A model generated the notes under the pieces. That model was not told where the DNA came from. It saw nothing but the letters and a program-made list of their open reading frames with translations, and searched no databases. From an uncultured Bacteroidales bacterium (GTDB lineage Bacteria; Bacteroidota; Bacteroidia; Bacteroidales; Muribaculaceae), in contig CACWID010000025.1 of NCBI GenBank assembly GCA_902760865.1, positions 1 to 42,385 of the forward strand: a stretch of DNA of 42,385 nt. Direction: 5' to 3'. Both the position numbers and the translations under genes were made by a program. Positions 35,292 through 42,385 of this stretch are shown piece by piece (within the stretch, counting starts at the first letter, position 1; every line of letters starts with the position of its first letter).

Positions 35292-36323
35292 TTAACCAAT
35301 TAACGATAACATGGTCTGCATCTTGGCCTCGGTCTCTTCCCACTCGAGCGACTCGTCACTCTCGGGCAAAATGCCGCCACCGGCAAACAGGCGATAACGG
35401 TCGCCAATGATGCGCATGCAGCGCAACGAGACAAAAAAGGAAGTATGACCCTCTAAATTCAACGGTCCAGAAAAGCCACTGTAATAATCACGGTCAACAC
35501 TCTCATTTTCAAGTATAAACCGTAAGGCTTCCTCCTTAGGTAGCCCACACACGGCGGGCGTGGGATGCATGGCATCGAGGACATCACCCAGGCGGACATC
35601 AGGAGACAAGTTGAATGAGAAATCAGTGCACAGGTGGACCAAGCCTCCAGCGCGTTTAGTGTAAGGGCCCGTCAAGGACACATCGTCGCTGTAACGGTCC
35701 AGACAAGCCTTGATATAGCGGGTCACATAATCCTGCTCACGGACATTCTTGTCGCTCCACTGCGGCAAGTGGTCGGCATAGCGCATCGTTCCGGCAAGTG
35801 CCATCGTGTGCCACTGGACCGAGTCCTTCAAGAGCAATACCTCGGGCGAAGCTACCAGCCATGTGCCACATTGCGGTGCCGAGAAAAGCGTCACAAAAGC
35901 TTCGGGATAACACTGGCACGCACGGGCAAACAGCTCGGCAGGATGGCAACCTTTCCGGTCAAAATCCTCACTTCGCGCGAGCACCAGTTTTTGGATACCT
36001 GTTGCTGAAAAAGCCCGATGAAATCGGGAAAAATCGTCATGGTAGGTCTCTCTGGAACATAGTGAAGCCGTCATTTTGCCGTCAGCTGAATGAAAGGGTA
36101 AATCAACTATTTCAGCCACCTGATCGGGAGCCAGTTTCCGCACCTCATCAGGTTGCAACAACACGATGACTCGGCCATCGGCCATCGAGAACGGTGAAAT
36201 CAGGAAACCACTCTCTTTACCCATCAAATCACTCAAGGATGACAGTGAAACCGGCATGCCGTCCTGGCCCACCAGCGTACATTGGCTGGCGTGCGGAAGA
36301 CGATATATGGCAAAGGCTTTCAC
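35292..36323 (-). CDS. menF: Isochorismate synthase
   Basis: A chorismate-binding enzyme converting chorismate to isochorismate, the first committed step to menaquinone. The 343-residue protein is shorter than the E. coli enzyme, as is common in Bacteroidetes. It has the general-base Lys region GIQKLVLARSED, HPTPAVCGLPKEEA, ENESVDRDYYSGFSGPL and FAGGGILPESDESLEWEETE near the C-terminus. Its ATG lies 21 bases after the rdgB stop and its stop is 6 bases before menD. Salicylate or anthranilate-type relatives are excluded by the men neighbours. Confidence 0.93.
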   Translation of the reverse strand: MKAFAIYRLPHASQCTLVGQDGMPVSLSSLSDLMGKESGFLISPFSMADGRVIVLLQPDEVRKLAPDQVAEIVDLPFHSADGKMTASLCSRETYHDDFSRFHRAFSATGIQKLVLARSEDFDRKGCHPAELFARACQCYPEAFVTLFSAPQCGTWLVASPEVLLLKDSVQWHTMALAGTMRYADHLPQWSDKNVREQDYVTRYIKACLDRYSDDVSLTGPYTKRAGGLVHLCTDFSFNLSPDVRLGDVLDAMHPTPAVCGLPKEEALRFILENESVDRDYYSGFSGPLNLEGHTSFFVSLRCMRIIGDRYRLFAGGGILPESDESLEWEETEAKMQTMLSLIG

Positions 36324-36344
36324 AGTTCCCAGGTTGTAAATACT

Positions 36345-36932
36345 TTATTTCTCTCTATTGAGAAATTCCACAAGTTTTGCCACAGCGCGGCCACGGTGAC
36401 TGATGCTGTTCTTGTCCTGTGGCAACATCTGAGCAAAAGTGCTGCCGTCTCCCTCGACTGGTTGGAAGATGCTGTCATAGCCGAAACCACCCGTTCCGTG
36501 GCGCTCGGTGAGGATGACGCCCTCGACCTGTCCCTCGAACAGGTGCATCTCGTCGCCTTGCAACAGGGCGATGGCAGTGCGGAAGCGGGCGGTACGCTCA
36601 GTCACGCCGTCAAGCTTCTTCAGCACCTTTTCGATATTGGCCTCACTGTCGTGGCCAGGCCCGGCATAGCGTGCCGAGAGCACTCCAGGTTCCCCGTTCA
36701 GAGCATCAATTTCCAAGCCCGTATCGTCACTGAAACAGTCATAGCCGTAGTGCTGCTTTACATATTCTGCCTTCATGCGGGCATTTCCCTCGATGGTGTC
36801 GGCCGTCTCGGGGATGTCCTCATGGCAGCCTATATCGGCGAGTCCCAATATCTCGTATTGATTACCCAGAATCTGCCTGAGTTCCTGCAGTTTGTGTGCA
36901 TTATTGGTAGCAAAGACTATCTTCTTCATCAT
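36345..36932 (-). CDS. rdgB: dITP/XTP pyrophosphatase (HAM1/RdgB)
   Basis: A house-cleaning enzyme that hydrolyses dITP, ITP and XTP to monophosphates. The 195-residue protein begins KKIVFATNNAHKLQELRQIL. It then shows FSDDTGLEIDALNGEPGVLSARYAG, the typical GTGGFGYDSIF and the C-terminal NSISHRGRAVAKL. Length and motif order are standard. The start may be either of two adjacent ATGs (36932 or 36929). It is 21 bases upstream of menF, so it probably leads that transcript; repeats separate it from leuS. Confidence 0.95.
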   Translation of the reverse strand: MMKKIVFATNNAHKLQELRQILGNQYEILGLADIGCHEDIPETADTIEGNARMKAEYVKQHYGYDCFSDDTGLEIDALNGEPGVLSARYAGPGHDSEANIEKVLKKLDGVTERTARFRTAIALLQGDEMHLFEGQVEGVILTERHGTGGFGYDSIFQPVEGDGSTFAQMLPQDKNSISHRGRAVAKLVEFLNREK

Positions 36933-36939
36933 TCTCGGT

Positions 36940-37124
36940 TAATATTAACTACGAATTGGCGCTACTTTTATAAAACTACGAATTTCGCGAATTTTACAAA
37001 TTTGGCATCCGCTTTCTTATTATTTCTAATTACACGAATTGACGCTACTTTTATAAAACTACGAATTACACGAATTTTACAAATAATAGCTATTCGTTTA
37101 ATTCGCGTAATTCGTAGTTAATAG
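36940..37124. repeat. Degenerate CTACGAATT/TGGCATCCGC repeat array
   Basis: Two copies of about 50 bases (36953-37002 and 37035-37084) share GAATTGRCGCTACTTTTATAA, then ACTACGAATT..ACGAATTTTACAAAT. TGGCATCCGC (37004-37013) lies between them, and an inverted half unit (AATTCGCGTAATTCGTAGTT) closes the array at about 37100-37120. Related units lie at 29513-29642 and 41941-42003. There is no gene in this gap between leuS and rdgB. Confidence 0.75.
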
Positions 37125-37128
37125 TTGG

Positions 37129-39900
37129 TTAGACGACGATGTTGACGAGTTTGCCGGGAACGACAATAATCTTCTTGGGCTGTTTACCATCGAGCCATCG
37201 CTCAGCTCCGGCATCAGCGAGCGCCATGCGCTCTACTTCCTCGCGGGGAGCATCGGCAGGCACCTCGATGGTGTAGCGGTTCTTGCCGTTGAACGAAACG
37301 CCATACTTTACCGTCGATTCCTTCAAATAATCCTCGTTCCAGGTGGGCCACTGGGCATCACACACGGTGGTGTCATGACCGAGTACGTGCCAGAGTTCCT
37401 CGGCAATGTGCGGTGCGAAGGGTGCCAACAACACTACCAGCGGCTCATAGATTTCACGTGACTTGCACTTCATCGCTGTCAACTCATTGACACAAATCAT
37501 GAAGGCGGCCACCGACGTGTTGTAGCTGAAGGTCTCGATGTCGCCACTCACCTTCTTGATGAGTTTGTGGACCGACTTGAGTGCCTCGGCACTGGGTTTC
37601 TCGTCGACCAGCTGCATCGTGTCACCCTTGTAGAACAATGACCACAAGCGCTTGAGGAAGCGATTCACGCCGTCGATGCCGTTGGTGTCCCAGGGTTTGC
37701 TGGCCTCGACCGGACCCAGGAACATCTCGTAGAGACGCAAGGTGTCAGCACCATAATAGTCAACGATGAGGTCGGGATTGACCACGTTGAACATCGACTT
37801 GGACATCTTCTCGATAGACCAGCCGCAGATGTACTTGCCGTTCTCGAGGATGAACTCGGCATTCTGGAATTCAGGACGCCACATGCGGAACTTCTCGATA
37901 TCGAGCGCATCTTTATCTACAATGTTGACATCCACATGGATGGGCGTCACGTCATACTGATTCTTGAGATTGAGCGAGACAAACGTATTGGTATCCTTGA
38001 TGCGGTAAACGAAGTTACTGCGGCCCTGGATCATGCCCTGGTTGACCAACTTGCGGAAAGGCTCAACCTCACATACATAGCCATAGTCATAGAGGAACTT
38101 GTTCCAGAAACGGCTGTAAATCAAGTGACCCGTAGCGTGCTCGGTACCACCCACATAGAGATCAACCTGGCGCCAGTAGTCATCGGCCTCGTGCGAGACA
38201 AGGGCCTCGTCATTGTGCGGGTCCATGTAGCGCAAGTAGTAGGCCGAAGAACCTGCAAAGCCCGGCATGGTGTTCAATTCCAAGGGATAACCATCTTTAG
38301 TCACCCAATTCTTGGCACGGCCCAGAGGCGGCTCACCCGTCTCGGTGGGCAAGAACTTGTCCACCTCGGGGAGTTGGAGCGGCAATTCACTCTCATCGAG
38401 GGGCTGCGGCTGATTGTTCTCATCATAGTAGATGGGGAACGGCTCACCCCAGTAGCGCTGACGGCTGAAGATGGCGTCGCGCAAGCGATAGTTCACCTTC
38501 ACGTGACCGATACCGGCCTCCTCAATATACTGCTTGGTCTTGGCAATGGCTTCCTTGACCTGAAGGCCGTCGAGCTGCAGGTACTCGTTAGACGAGTTGA
38601 TCATGATGCCCTCCTTGGCGTCAAAGCTCTCCTCGCTCACGTCGGCACCCTCAATCAGCGGAATGATGGGCAAGTCGAAATGCTTGGCAAAAGCATAGTC
38701 ACGACTGTCATGGGCAGGCACAGCCATGATGGCACCCGTACCGTAGCCCGCCAACACATAGTCACTGATGTAGATGGGAATATTCTTCCTAGTGATGGGA
38801 TTGACGGCATAGCTTCCGGTGAACACGCCACTCACCTTCTTCTCGATCATGCGTTCGCGCTCGGTCTTGTGCTTCACCTCGTCGAGGTAGGCATCAACGG
38901 CGGCACGCTGATCGGGAGTCACTACCTCATCGACATAGATGCTCTCAGGAGCCAGTACCATAAAGGTGACACCGAAGATGGTATCGGCCCTGGTGGTGAA
39001 AATCAACAGGCTCTTGTCGCTGTCGGCGATGGGGAAGGTCATCTCGGCACCCTCGCTGTAGCCGATCCAGTTGCGCTGGGTTTCCTTAATGGACTCGGTC
39101 CACTCGACTTTCTCCAAGTCACGCAAGAGTCGTCCTGCATAGGCCGACACGCGCAAGCACCACTGGCGCATCATCTTCTGCTCCACGGGATAACCACCGC
39201 GCACCGACAAACCCTCGCTCACCTCATCGTTGGCGAGTACCGTACCGAGTTTCGGACACCAGTTGACCATCGTATTGCCCAGGTAGGCGATTCGGTAGTT
39301 CATGAGCACGTCGTTCTTCTGTACCTGTGTCATGTTGTTCCACTCGTCGGCAGTGAACTCGTCGGTGCTGGCCGTGTGGGCATTGCAGCCCTCGGTACCG
39401 TGCTTTTCAAAATGTGCTACCAGATCGTCGATGAGACGTGCCTTGTCAAGAGCAGTATCATAATAGCTCTTGAACATCTTCAAGAAAGCCCACTGCGTCC
39501 ACTTGTAATACTTAGGGTCACAGGTGCGCACCTCACGGTCCCAATCATAGCAGAAACCGATCTTGTCCAACTGCTCACGATAGCGGGCAATGTTTTCATT
39601 GGTAGTGATTTCGGGGTGCTGTCCCGTCTGGATGGCATACTGCTCGGCGGGCAAGCCATAGGCATCATATCCCATGGGGTGCAGCACGTTGAATCCCTTC
39701 AAGCGCTTGTAACGTGCATAGATATCGCTGGCAATGTAACCCAGCGGATGTCCCACATGAAGTCCCGCTCCCGAAGGATAGGGGAACATGTCGAGCACGT
39801 AATACTTGGGGCGGTTAGGATCCTCCACACACTTGTAGGTGTGGTGTTCACGCCAATATTGCTGCCATTTTTGTTCTATTTCCTTATAGTTATAATCCAT
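37129..39900 (-). CDS. leuS: Leucyl-tRNA synthetase
   Basis: A class I aminoacyl-tRNA synthetase with editing activity. The 923-residue protein has the HIGH signature as [20 protein letters not shown] (about 36-55). The CP1 editing domain shows [19 protein letters not shown] and the [15 protein letters not shown] loop. Zinc cysteines are not obvious. The catalytic KMSKS is in [16 protein letters not shown], followed by the anticodon-binding domain and a C-terminal domain. Insertions bring it above the 860 residues of E. coli, usual for Bacteroidetes. It starts 31 bases after the glutathione peroxidase stop and may be cotranscribed with nadA. Confidence 0.97.
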   Translation of the reverse strand: MDYNYKEIEQKWQQYWREHHTYKCVEDPNRPKYYVLDMFPYPSGAGLHVGHPLGYIASDIYARYKRLKGFNVLHPMGYDAYGLPAEQYAIQTGQHPEITTNENIARYREQLDKIGFCYDWDREVRTCDPKYYKWTQWAFLKMFKSYYDTALDKARLIDDLVAHFEKHGTEGCNAHTASTDEFTADEWNNMTQVQKNDVLMNYRIAYLGNTMVNWCPKLGTVLANDEVSEGLSVRGGYPVEQKMMRQWCLRVSAYAGRLLRDLEKVEWTESIKETQRNWIGYSEGAEMTFPIADSDKSLLIFTTRADTIFGVTFMVLAPESIYVDEVVTPDQRAAVDAYLDEVKHKTERERMIEKKVSGVFTGSYAVNPITRKNIPIYISDYVLAGYGTGAIMAVPAHDSRDYAFAKHFDLPIIPLIEGADVSEESFDAKEGIMINSSNEYLQLDGLQVKEAIAKTKQYIEEAGIGHVKVNYRLRDAIFSRQRYWGEPFPIYYDENNQPQPLDESELPLQLPEVDKFLPTETGEPPLGRAKNWVTKDGYPLELNTMPGFAGSSAYYLRYMDPHNDEALVSHEADDYWRQVDLYVGGTEHATGHLIYSRFWNKFLYDYGYVCEVEPFRKLVNQGMIQGRSNFVYRIKDTNTFVSLNLKNQYDVTPIHVDVNIVDKDALDIEKFRMWRPEFQNAEFILENGKYICGWSIEKMSKSMFNVVNPDLIVDYYGADTLRLYEMFLGPVEASKPWDTNGIDGVNRFLKRLWSLFYKGDTMQLVDEKPSAEALKSVHKLIKKVSGDIETFSYNTSVAAFMICVNELTAMKCKSREIYEPLVVLLAPFAPHIAEELWHVLGHDTTVCDAQWPTWNEDYLKESTVKYGVSFNGKNRYTIEVPADAPREEVERMALADAGAERWLDGKQPKKIIVVPGKLVNIVV

Positions 39901-39931
39901 TATTGAAGTTTATAGTTTAAAAGTTGAGTAT

Positions 39932-40483
39932 TTAAAGTAATTGTTTGATAGCTCCCTCAATAACCTTGCAATCGGTGGTGGGCTCGAAACGCTCCACCAC
40001 GTTGCCCTTGCGGTCAATCAGGAACTTGGTGAAATTCCACTTGATGTCGGGATTGCTGGCATAGTCGGGGTCGGCATTTGACAGCATCTCGTCGAGTAGA
40101 GCACCTATCTTGTTCTCCAAGTCAAATCCCTTGAAACCCTGTTGAGCCTTCAGATAGGTAAACAGCGGAGACTCGTTGTCACCGTTAACCTCAATCTTCT
40201 TGAACTGAGGAAACTCGGTGCCATAATTCAACGTACAGAACTCGTGGATTTCCTCTTCGGTGCCTGGAGCCTGCTGTCCAAACTGGTTGCAGGGAAAGTC
40301 CAGAATTTCCAGACCTTGGTCCTTGTAAGTCTTGTATAACGCCTCCAGTTCCTCGTATTGCGGAGTGAAGCCGCAGCGGGTCGCGGTGTTGACAATCAGC
40401 AACACCTTGCCCTTATATTCGGTTAACGACACATCGTTTCCACGACGATCCTTCACGATGAAATCAAATACACTCTGTGCCAT
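39932..40483 (-). CDS. Glutathione peroxidase-family thiol peroxidase
   Basis: A 183-residue thioredoxin-fold peroxidase that reduces hydroperoxides, most likely with thioredoxin as donor as in other bacterial Cys-type members. The peroxidatic Cys37 is in NTATRCGFTPQYEEL. The family tetrad follows with Gln70 in DFPCNQFGQQAPG (which also holds Cys65) and Trp/Asn in IKWNFTKFLIDRKG. No selenocysteine codon is present. I start at MAQSVFDF (40483); a longer frame to 40615 is the nadA end in another frame. It lies between nadA and leuS with short gaps. Confidence 0.93.
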   Translation of the reverse strand: MAQSVFDFIVKDRRGNDVSLTEYKGKVLLIVNTATRCGFTPQYEELEALYKTYKDQGLEILDFPCNQFGQQAPGTEEEIHEFCTLNYGTEFPQFKKIEVNGDNESPLFTYLKAQQGFKGFDLENKIGALLDEMLSNADPDYASNPDIKWNFTKFLIDRKGNVVERFEPTTDCKVIEGAIKQLL

Positions 40484-40526
40484 AATGCTTGATACATTTA
40501 TAATAACAATAGTTACAGTAGAAAAA

Positions 40527-41513
40527 CTACTTGATAATTCCCAATTCACGCGAGATGTCGAGCATGCGCTGGATGGGACGGACTGCCCGCTCGGCAATCT
40601 GCTCATCGACCACAATCTCGGGAGCCATAAACTTGAGCGAATTGTACAGCTTCTCGAGCGTGATCAGCTTCATGTACTCGCACTCGTTGCAGGCACAGGT
40701 GCCGTCCTCGGGCGGAGCGGGGATGAACGTCTTGTCGGGGCATCGGCGCTGCATCTCAAAGAGAATGCCGCTCTCGGTGCACACGATGAACTCCTGACTG
40801 TCGTCCTCGACGGCAAAGTTGAGCAGAGCCTGGGTCGAGCCCACCTTGTCGGCCATGATGCGAACGGGTTTGGGGCATTCAGGATGAACAAGCACCTTGG
40901 CATCAGGATGCTCACGCTTGAGCTCAGCGAGCTTGGCAGCACTGAATTTCTCATGCACATGGCAAGCACCGTCCCAGAGCAGCATTTCGCGACCGGTGAT
41001 GCTGTTGATGTAGTTGCCCAGGTTGCGGTCAGGACCGAAGATGATCTTCTCGTCCTCGGGCAGACTGCCGACAATCTCCTTGGCATTGGACGAGGTGACT
41101 ACGATATCGGTCACTGCCTTGACGGCCGCGCTGGTGTTTACATAGCTGATGACCGTGTGGTCGGGGTGCTCGCCCACAAAGCGCTCAAACTCATCGGCAG
41201 GGCAACTGTCGGCGAGCGAGCAGCCGGCACTCAGGTCGGGCACGATGACCGTCTTCTCGGGGGACAGAATCTTAGCCGTCTCGCCCATGAAGTGCACACC
41301 GCACAAGATGATGACAGGCGCGTCGGTCTTGGCAGCCATCTGAGCCAGAGCCAGGCTGTCGCCGATGTGGTCTGCCAGCTGCTGGATTTCCTCGCGCTGA
41401 TAATAGTGCGCCATGATGATGGCGTTGCGCTCCTTCTTCAAGCGCAGGATTTCTTCTCTCAGGTCGATGCCGGCCTCGATGGGCTCATCGACGTAGCCTT
41501 TTTCAACATTCAT
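40527..41513 (-). CDS. nadA: Quinolinate synthase A
   Basis: A [4Fe-4S] enzyme condensing iminoaspartate with dihydroxyacetone phosphate to quinolinate in de novo NAD synthesis. The 328-residue protein has IIMAHYYQREEIQ, FMGETAKILSPEK, and candidate cluster cysteines Cys98 (DLSAGCSLAD), Cys184 (WDGACHVHEKF) and one of the CACNEC group (273-278, probably Cys278). HPECPKPV and GSTQALL are also family motifs. nadB and nadC are not in this window. The upstream region is 600 bases of AT-rich DNA; a weak candidate promoter (TATTGTTG, 41562-41569, with TTTG at 41588-41591) is the best I can see. Confidence 0.96.
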   Translation of the reverse strand: MNVEKGYVDEPIEAGIDLREEILRLKKERNAIIMAHYYQREEIQQLADHIGDSLALAQMAAKTDAPVIILCGVHFMGETAKILSPEKTVIVPDLSAGCSLADSCPADEFERFVGEHPDHTVISYVNTSAAVKAVTDIVVTSSNAKEIVGSLPEDEKIIFGPDRNLGNYINSITGREMLLWDGACHVHEKFSAAKLAELKREHPDAKVLVHPECPKPVRIMADKVGSTQALLNFAVEDDSQEFIVCTESGILFEMQRRCPDKTFIPAPPEDGTCACNECEYMKLITLEKLYNSLKFMAPEIVVDEQIAERAVRPIQRMLDISRELGIIK

Positions 41514-42100
41514 AATTATATTTATTTTGTTTTTTAATTTTTAAAAATATAAATCTAACTACAACAATAATGCCTGTTAATTGTGTTCAAAACTTTTCGG
41601 GTCTGTAGAGTGCCCGATCGGTTATCAACGTTGTTTTTAGAGTTATTGATAGGTTGTCAACAAGCCTAATGACTGAGTGATAGCTGATAAAGCACTTTAT
41701 TAACAGGGTGTAAACAACCTGCAAAGTTAATAAATTCTGATGGATTTTTTCCATAAATGATGATGAAAACCGTGTTTAAATAGCAATAAAAATATCTTGC
41801 TAACTTTTTTGGCGCAAAAGAAAAAATGATTAAGCCGCGTTGATTGTGATTTGTCAAGTCTTTTTTATTGTTTTTTATTTCAAAGTTATCAACAGATATT
41901 GACAGCGTTATAGACATAGTTTATTCAAGTATGAAACTCCAATTGGCATCTGTATTCTTATTTTTTCCTACGAATTAATCGAATTATACTAATTGGCATT
42001 CGCATTTGTCTTGAAAAAGAGGCATGACAACCGCACGAAATTTTGGGATGTGTCATCATTCAAGTTTGCTTAGATGCAAAATAGAAACTAAAATAAGTAT
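41514..42100. other. AT-rich gap with DnaA-box-like words
   Basis: No gene is supported in this stretch. Four words close to TTATCCACA occur in the same orientation: TTATCAACG (41622-41630), TTGTCAACA (41654-41662), TTATTAACA (41697-41705) and TTATCAACA (41886-41894). T-rich and A-rich tracts lie among them. The gap could be a replication origin or another DnaA-binding locus, or simply AT-rich DNA. Two TGGCAT-type repeat units follow (41944-41953 and 41994-42003). Confidence 0.35.
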
Positions 42101-42109
42101 TATATTTGC
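42101..42109 (+). promoter_or_regulatory. -7 box of the truncated lipoprotein gene
   Basis: TATATTTGC ends 4 bases before the GTG at 42114, again suggesting a leaderless transcript. No TTTG is seen at the -33 spacing. Confidence 0.5.
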
Positions 42110-42113
42110 AGGC

Positions 42114-42317
42114 GTGAAGAAGCTGTTAGTGTTGATATTGGTTGCGATGGTGCTCGGGGCGGTGGTTCCGGGATGTCGCTACGTGGAGAGCTATGACGGG
42201 CGGCTTGTGGTGGCGGACAGCCTCATGCGCACCAACCCCGACAGCGCCCTATCCCTGCTCGAGTCCCTAAACTCCCCTCCCGCCTGTGAAGTGACCCCAA
42301 AAAGTTGGACGGGTTAA
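42114..42317 (+). pseudogene. Lipoprotein gene cut by an insertion sequence
   Basis: The frame starts at GTG 42114 with MKKLLVLILVAMVLGAVVPG and a lipobox Cys at residue 21, so it encodes an exported lipoprotein. The following VADSLMRTNPDSALSLLESL is a phrase typical of the start of Bacteroidetes tetratricopeptide/HTH-type proteins. At about residue 57 the reading enters the insertion-sequence end and stops after ten foreign residues. The rest of the gene presumably lies beyond the element, outside the window. The full-length identity is therefore uncertain. Confidence 0.7.
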
Positions 42318-42385
42318 ACATTATTGATTTAAGAGTAAAGAGTTCGGTATTGCACCGGGCTCTTTCCTTTTAACCGGGATTTGAT
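42285..42385 (-). mobile_element. IS3-family insertion sequence, right end only
   Basis: The end begins TG(TG)AAGTGACCCCAAAAAG, then TTGGAC, the terminal inverted-repeat type of many IS3-family elements. It is followed inward by the transposase 3' end on the minus strand. The other end lies outside the window, so the target duplication cannot be checked. Confidence 0.75.
42329..42385 (-). CDS. IS3-family transposase OrfB, C-terminal 18 residues
   Basis: The partial frame runs from the window edge to a TAA at 42329-42331. It reads LKGKSPVQYRTLYS at its end, matching the usual C-terminus of IS3-family integrase-type transposases (LKGxSPVxYR). The DDE catalytic core is outside the window. Confidence 0.75.
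   Translation of the reverse strand: MKSRLKGKSPVQYRTLYS

Noticed and set aside
36940-37124. Possible CRISPR array
   Set aside because: The repeats are degenerate, partly inverted and have no unique spacers of even length; no cas gene is in the window.
37936-39906. 656-codon plus-strand frame opposite leuS
   Set aside because: It is fully antisense to leuS. The Leu/Val/His-rich composition is what an antisense frame of a GC-rich gene gives.

Overview
The window looks like chromosomal DNA of a member of the order Bacteroidales. The evidence is the recurring promoter pattern TTTG, then 19-20 bp, then TAnnTTTG(C), the near absence of Shine-Dalgarno sequences, CarboxypepD_reg-like/beta-barrel outer-membrane proteins, a GIN-domain protein, a LytS/LytTR pair and a menaquinone cluster. 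A family such as Muribaculaceae or Prevotellaceae is plausible, but this is inference. No tRNA, rRNA or CRISPR array was found.

Layout. 1-544: repeats and a terminator downstream of gyrB. 545-2524 (-): gyrB. 2802-4166 (+): an RNA cytosine-C5 methyltransferase. 4221-5125 (-): a two-gene unit of a membrane protein and a winged-helix regulator, with a palindrome sitting in its promoter. 5526-11510 (-): metG, an Xaa-Pro aminopeptidase, a secreted GIN-domain protein and dusB. 11940-13906 (+): a LytS-type kinase and LytTR regulator. 14132-15730 (-): superoxide dismutase followed directly by a secreted Cys/His protein. 16141-17589 (+): an AT-rich AAA ATPase/DUF234 gene. 17771-24725 (-): a tightly packed operon of ECF sigma factor, one-TM anti-sigma-like protein, periplasmic coiled-coil protein, outer-membrane barrel, M1-like peptidase and a 28-codon ORF. 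25157-29410 (+): a HAD phosphatase, a DUF1016 nuclease-like gene, an orphan histidine kinase and an RNase Z-like hydrolase. 29679-30545 (-): nadK. 30601-36323 (-): menF-menD-menB-menC-menE. 36345-41513 (-): rdgB, leuS, glutathione peroxidase and nadA. 41514-42100: an AT-rich gap with DnaA-box-like words. The right edge holds a lipoprotein gene cut by an IS3-family element that leaves the window.

How the genes work together. The men genes convert chorismate towards 1,4-dihydroxy-2-naphthoyl-CoA for menaquinone. nadA and nadK serve NAD(P) supply. The sigma-factor operon is the most system-like block: a cytoplasmic sigma factor, a membrane-spanning partner, a periplasmic coiled-coil protein and an outer-membrane barrel, ordered from inside to outside and mostly joined by ATGA overlaps.

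The second theme is repeats. At least five intergenic repeat families are present. One palindromic family also lies twice, in frame, inside the anti-sigma-like gene, and a roughly 200-bp element with terminal inverted repeats lies just upstream of the sigma gene. Most genes are on the minus strand up to the AT-rich gap near 41.6 kb, which would fit leftward replication from an origin at or beyond that point; this is a weak inference.
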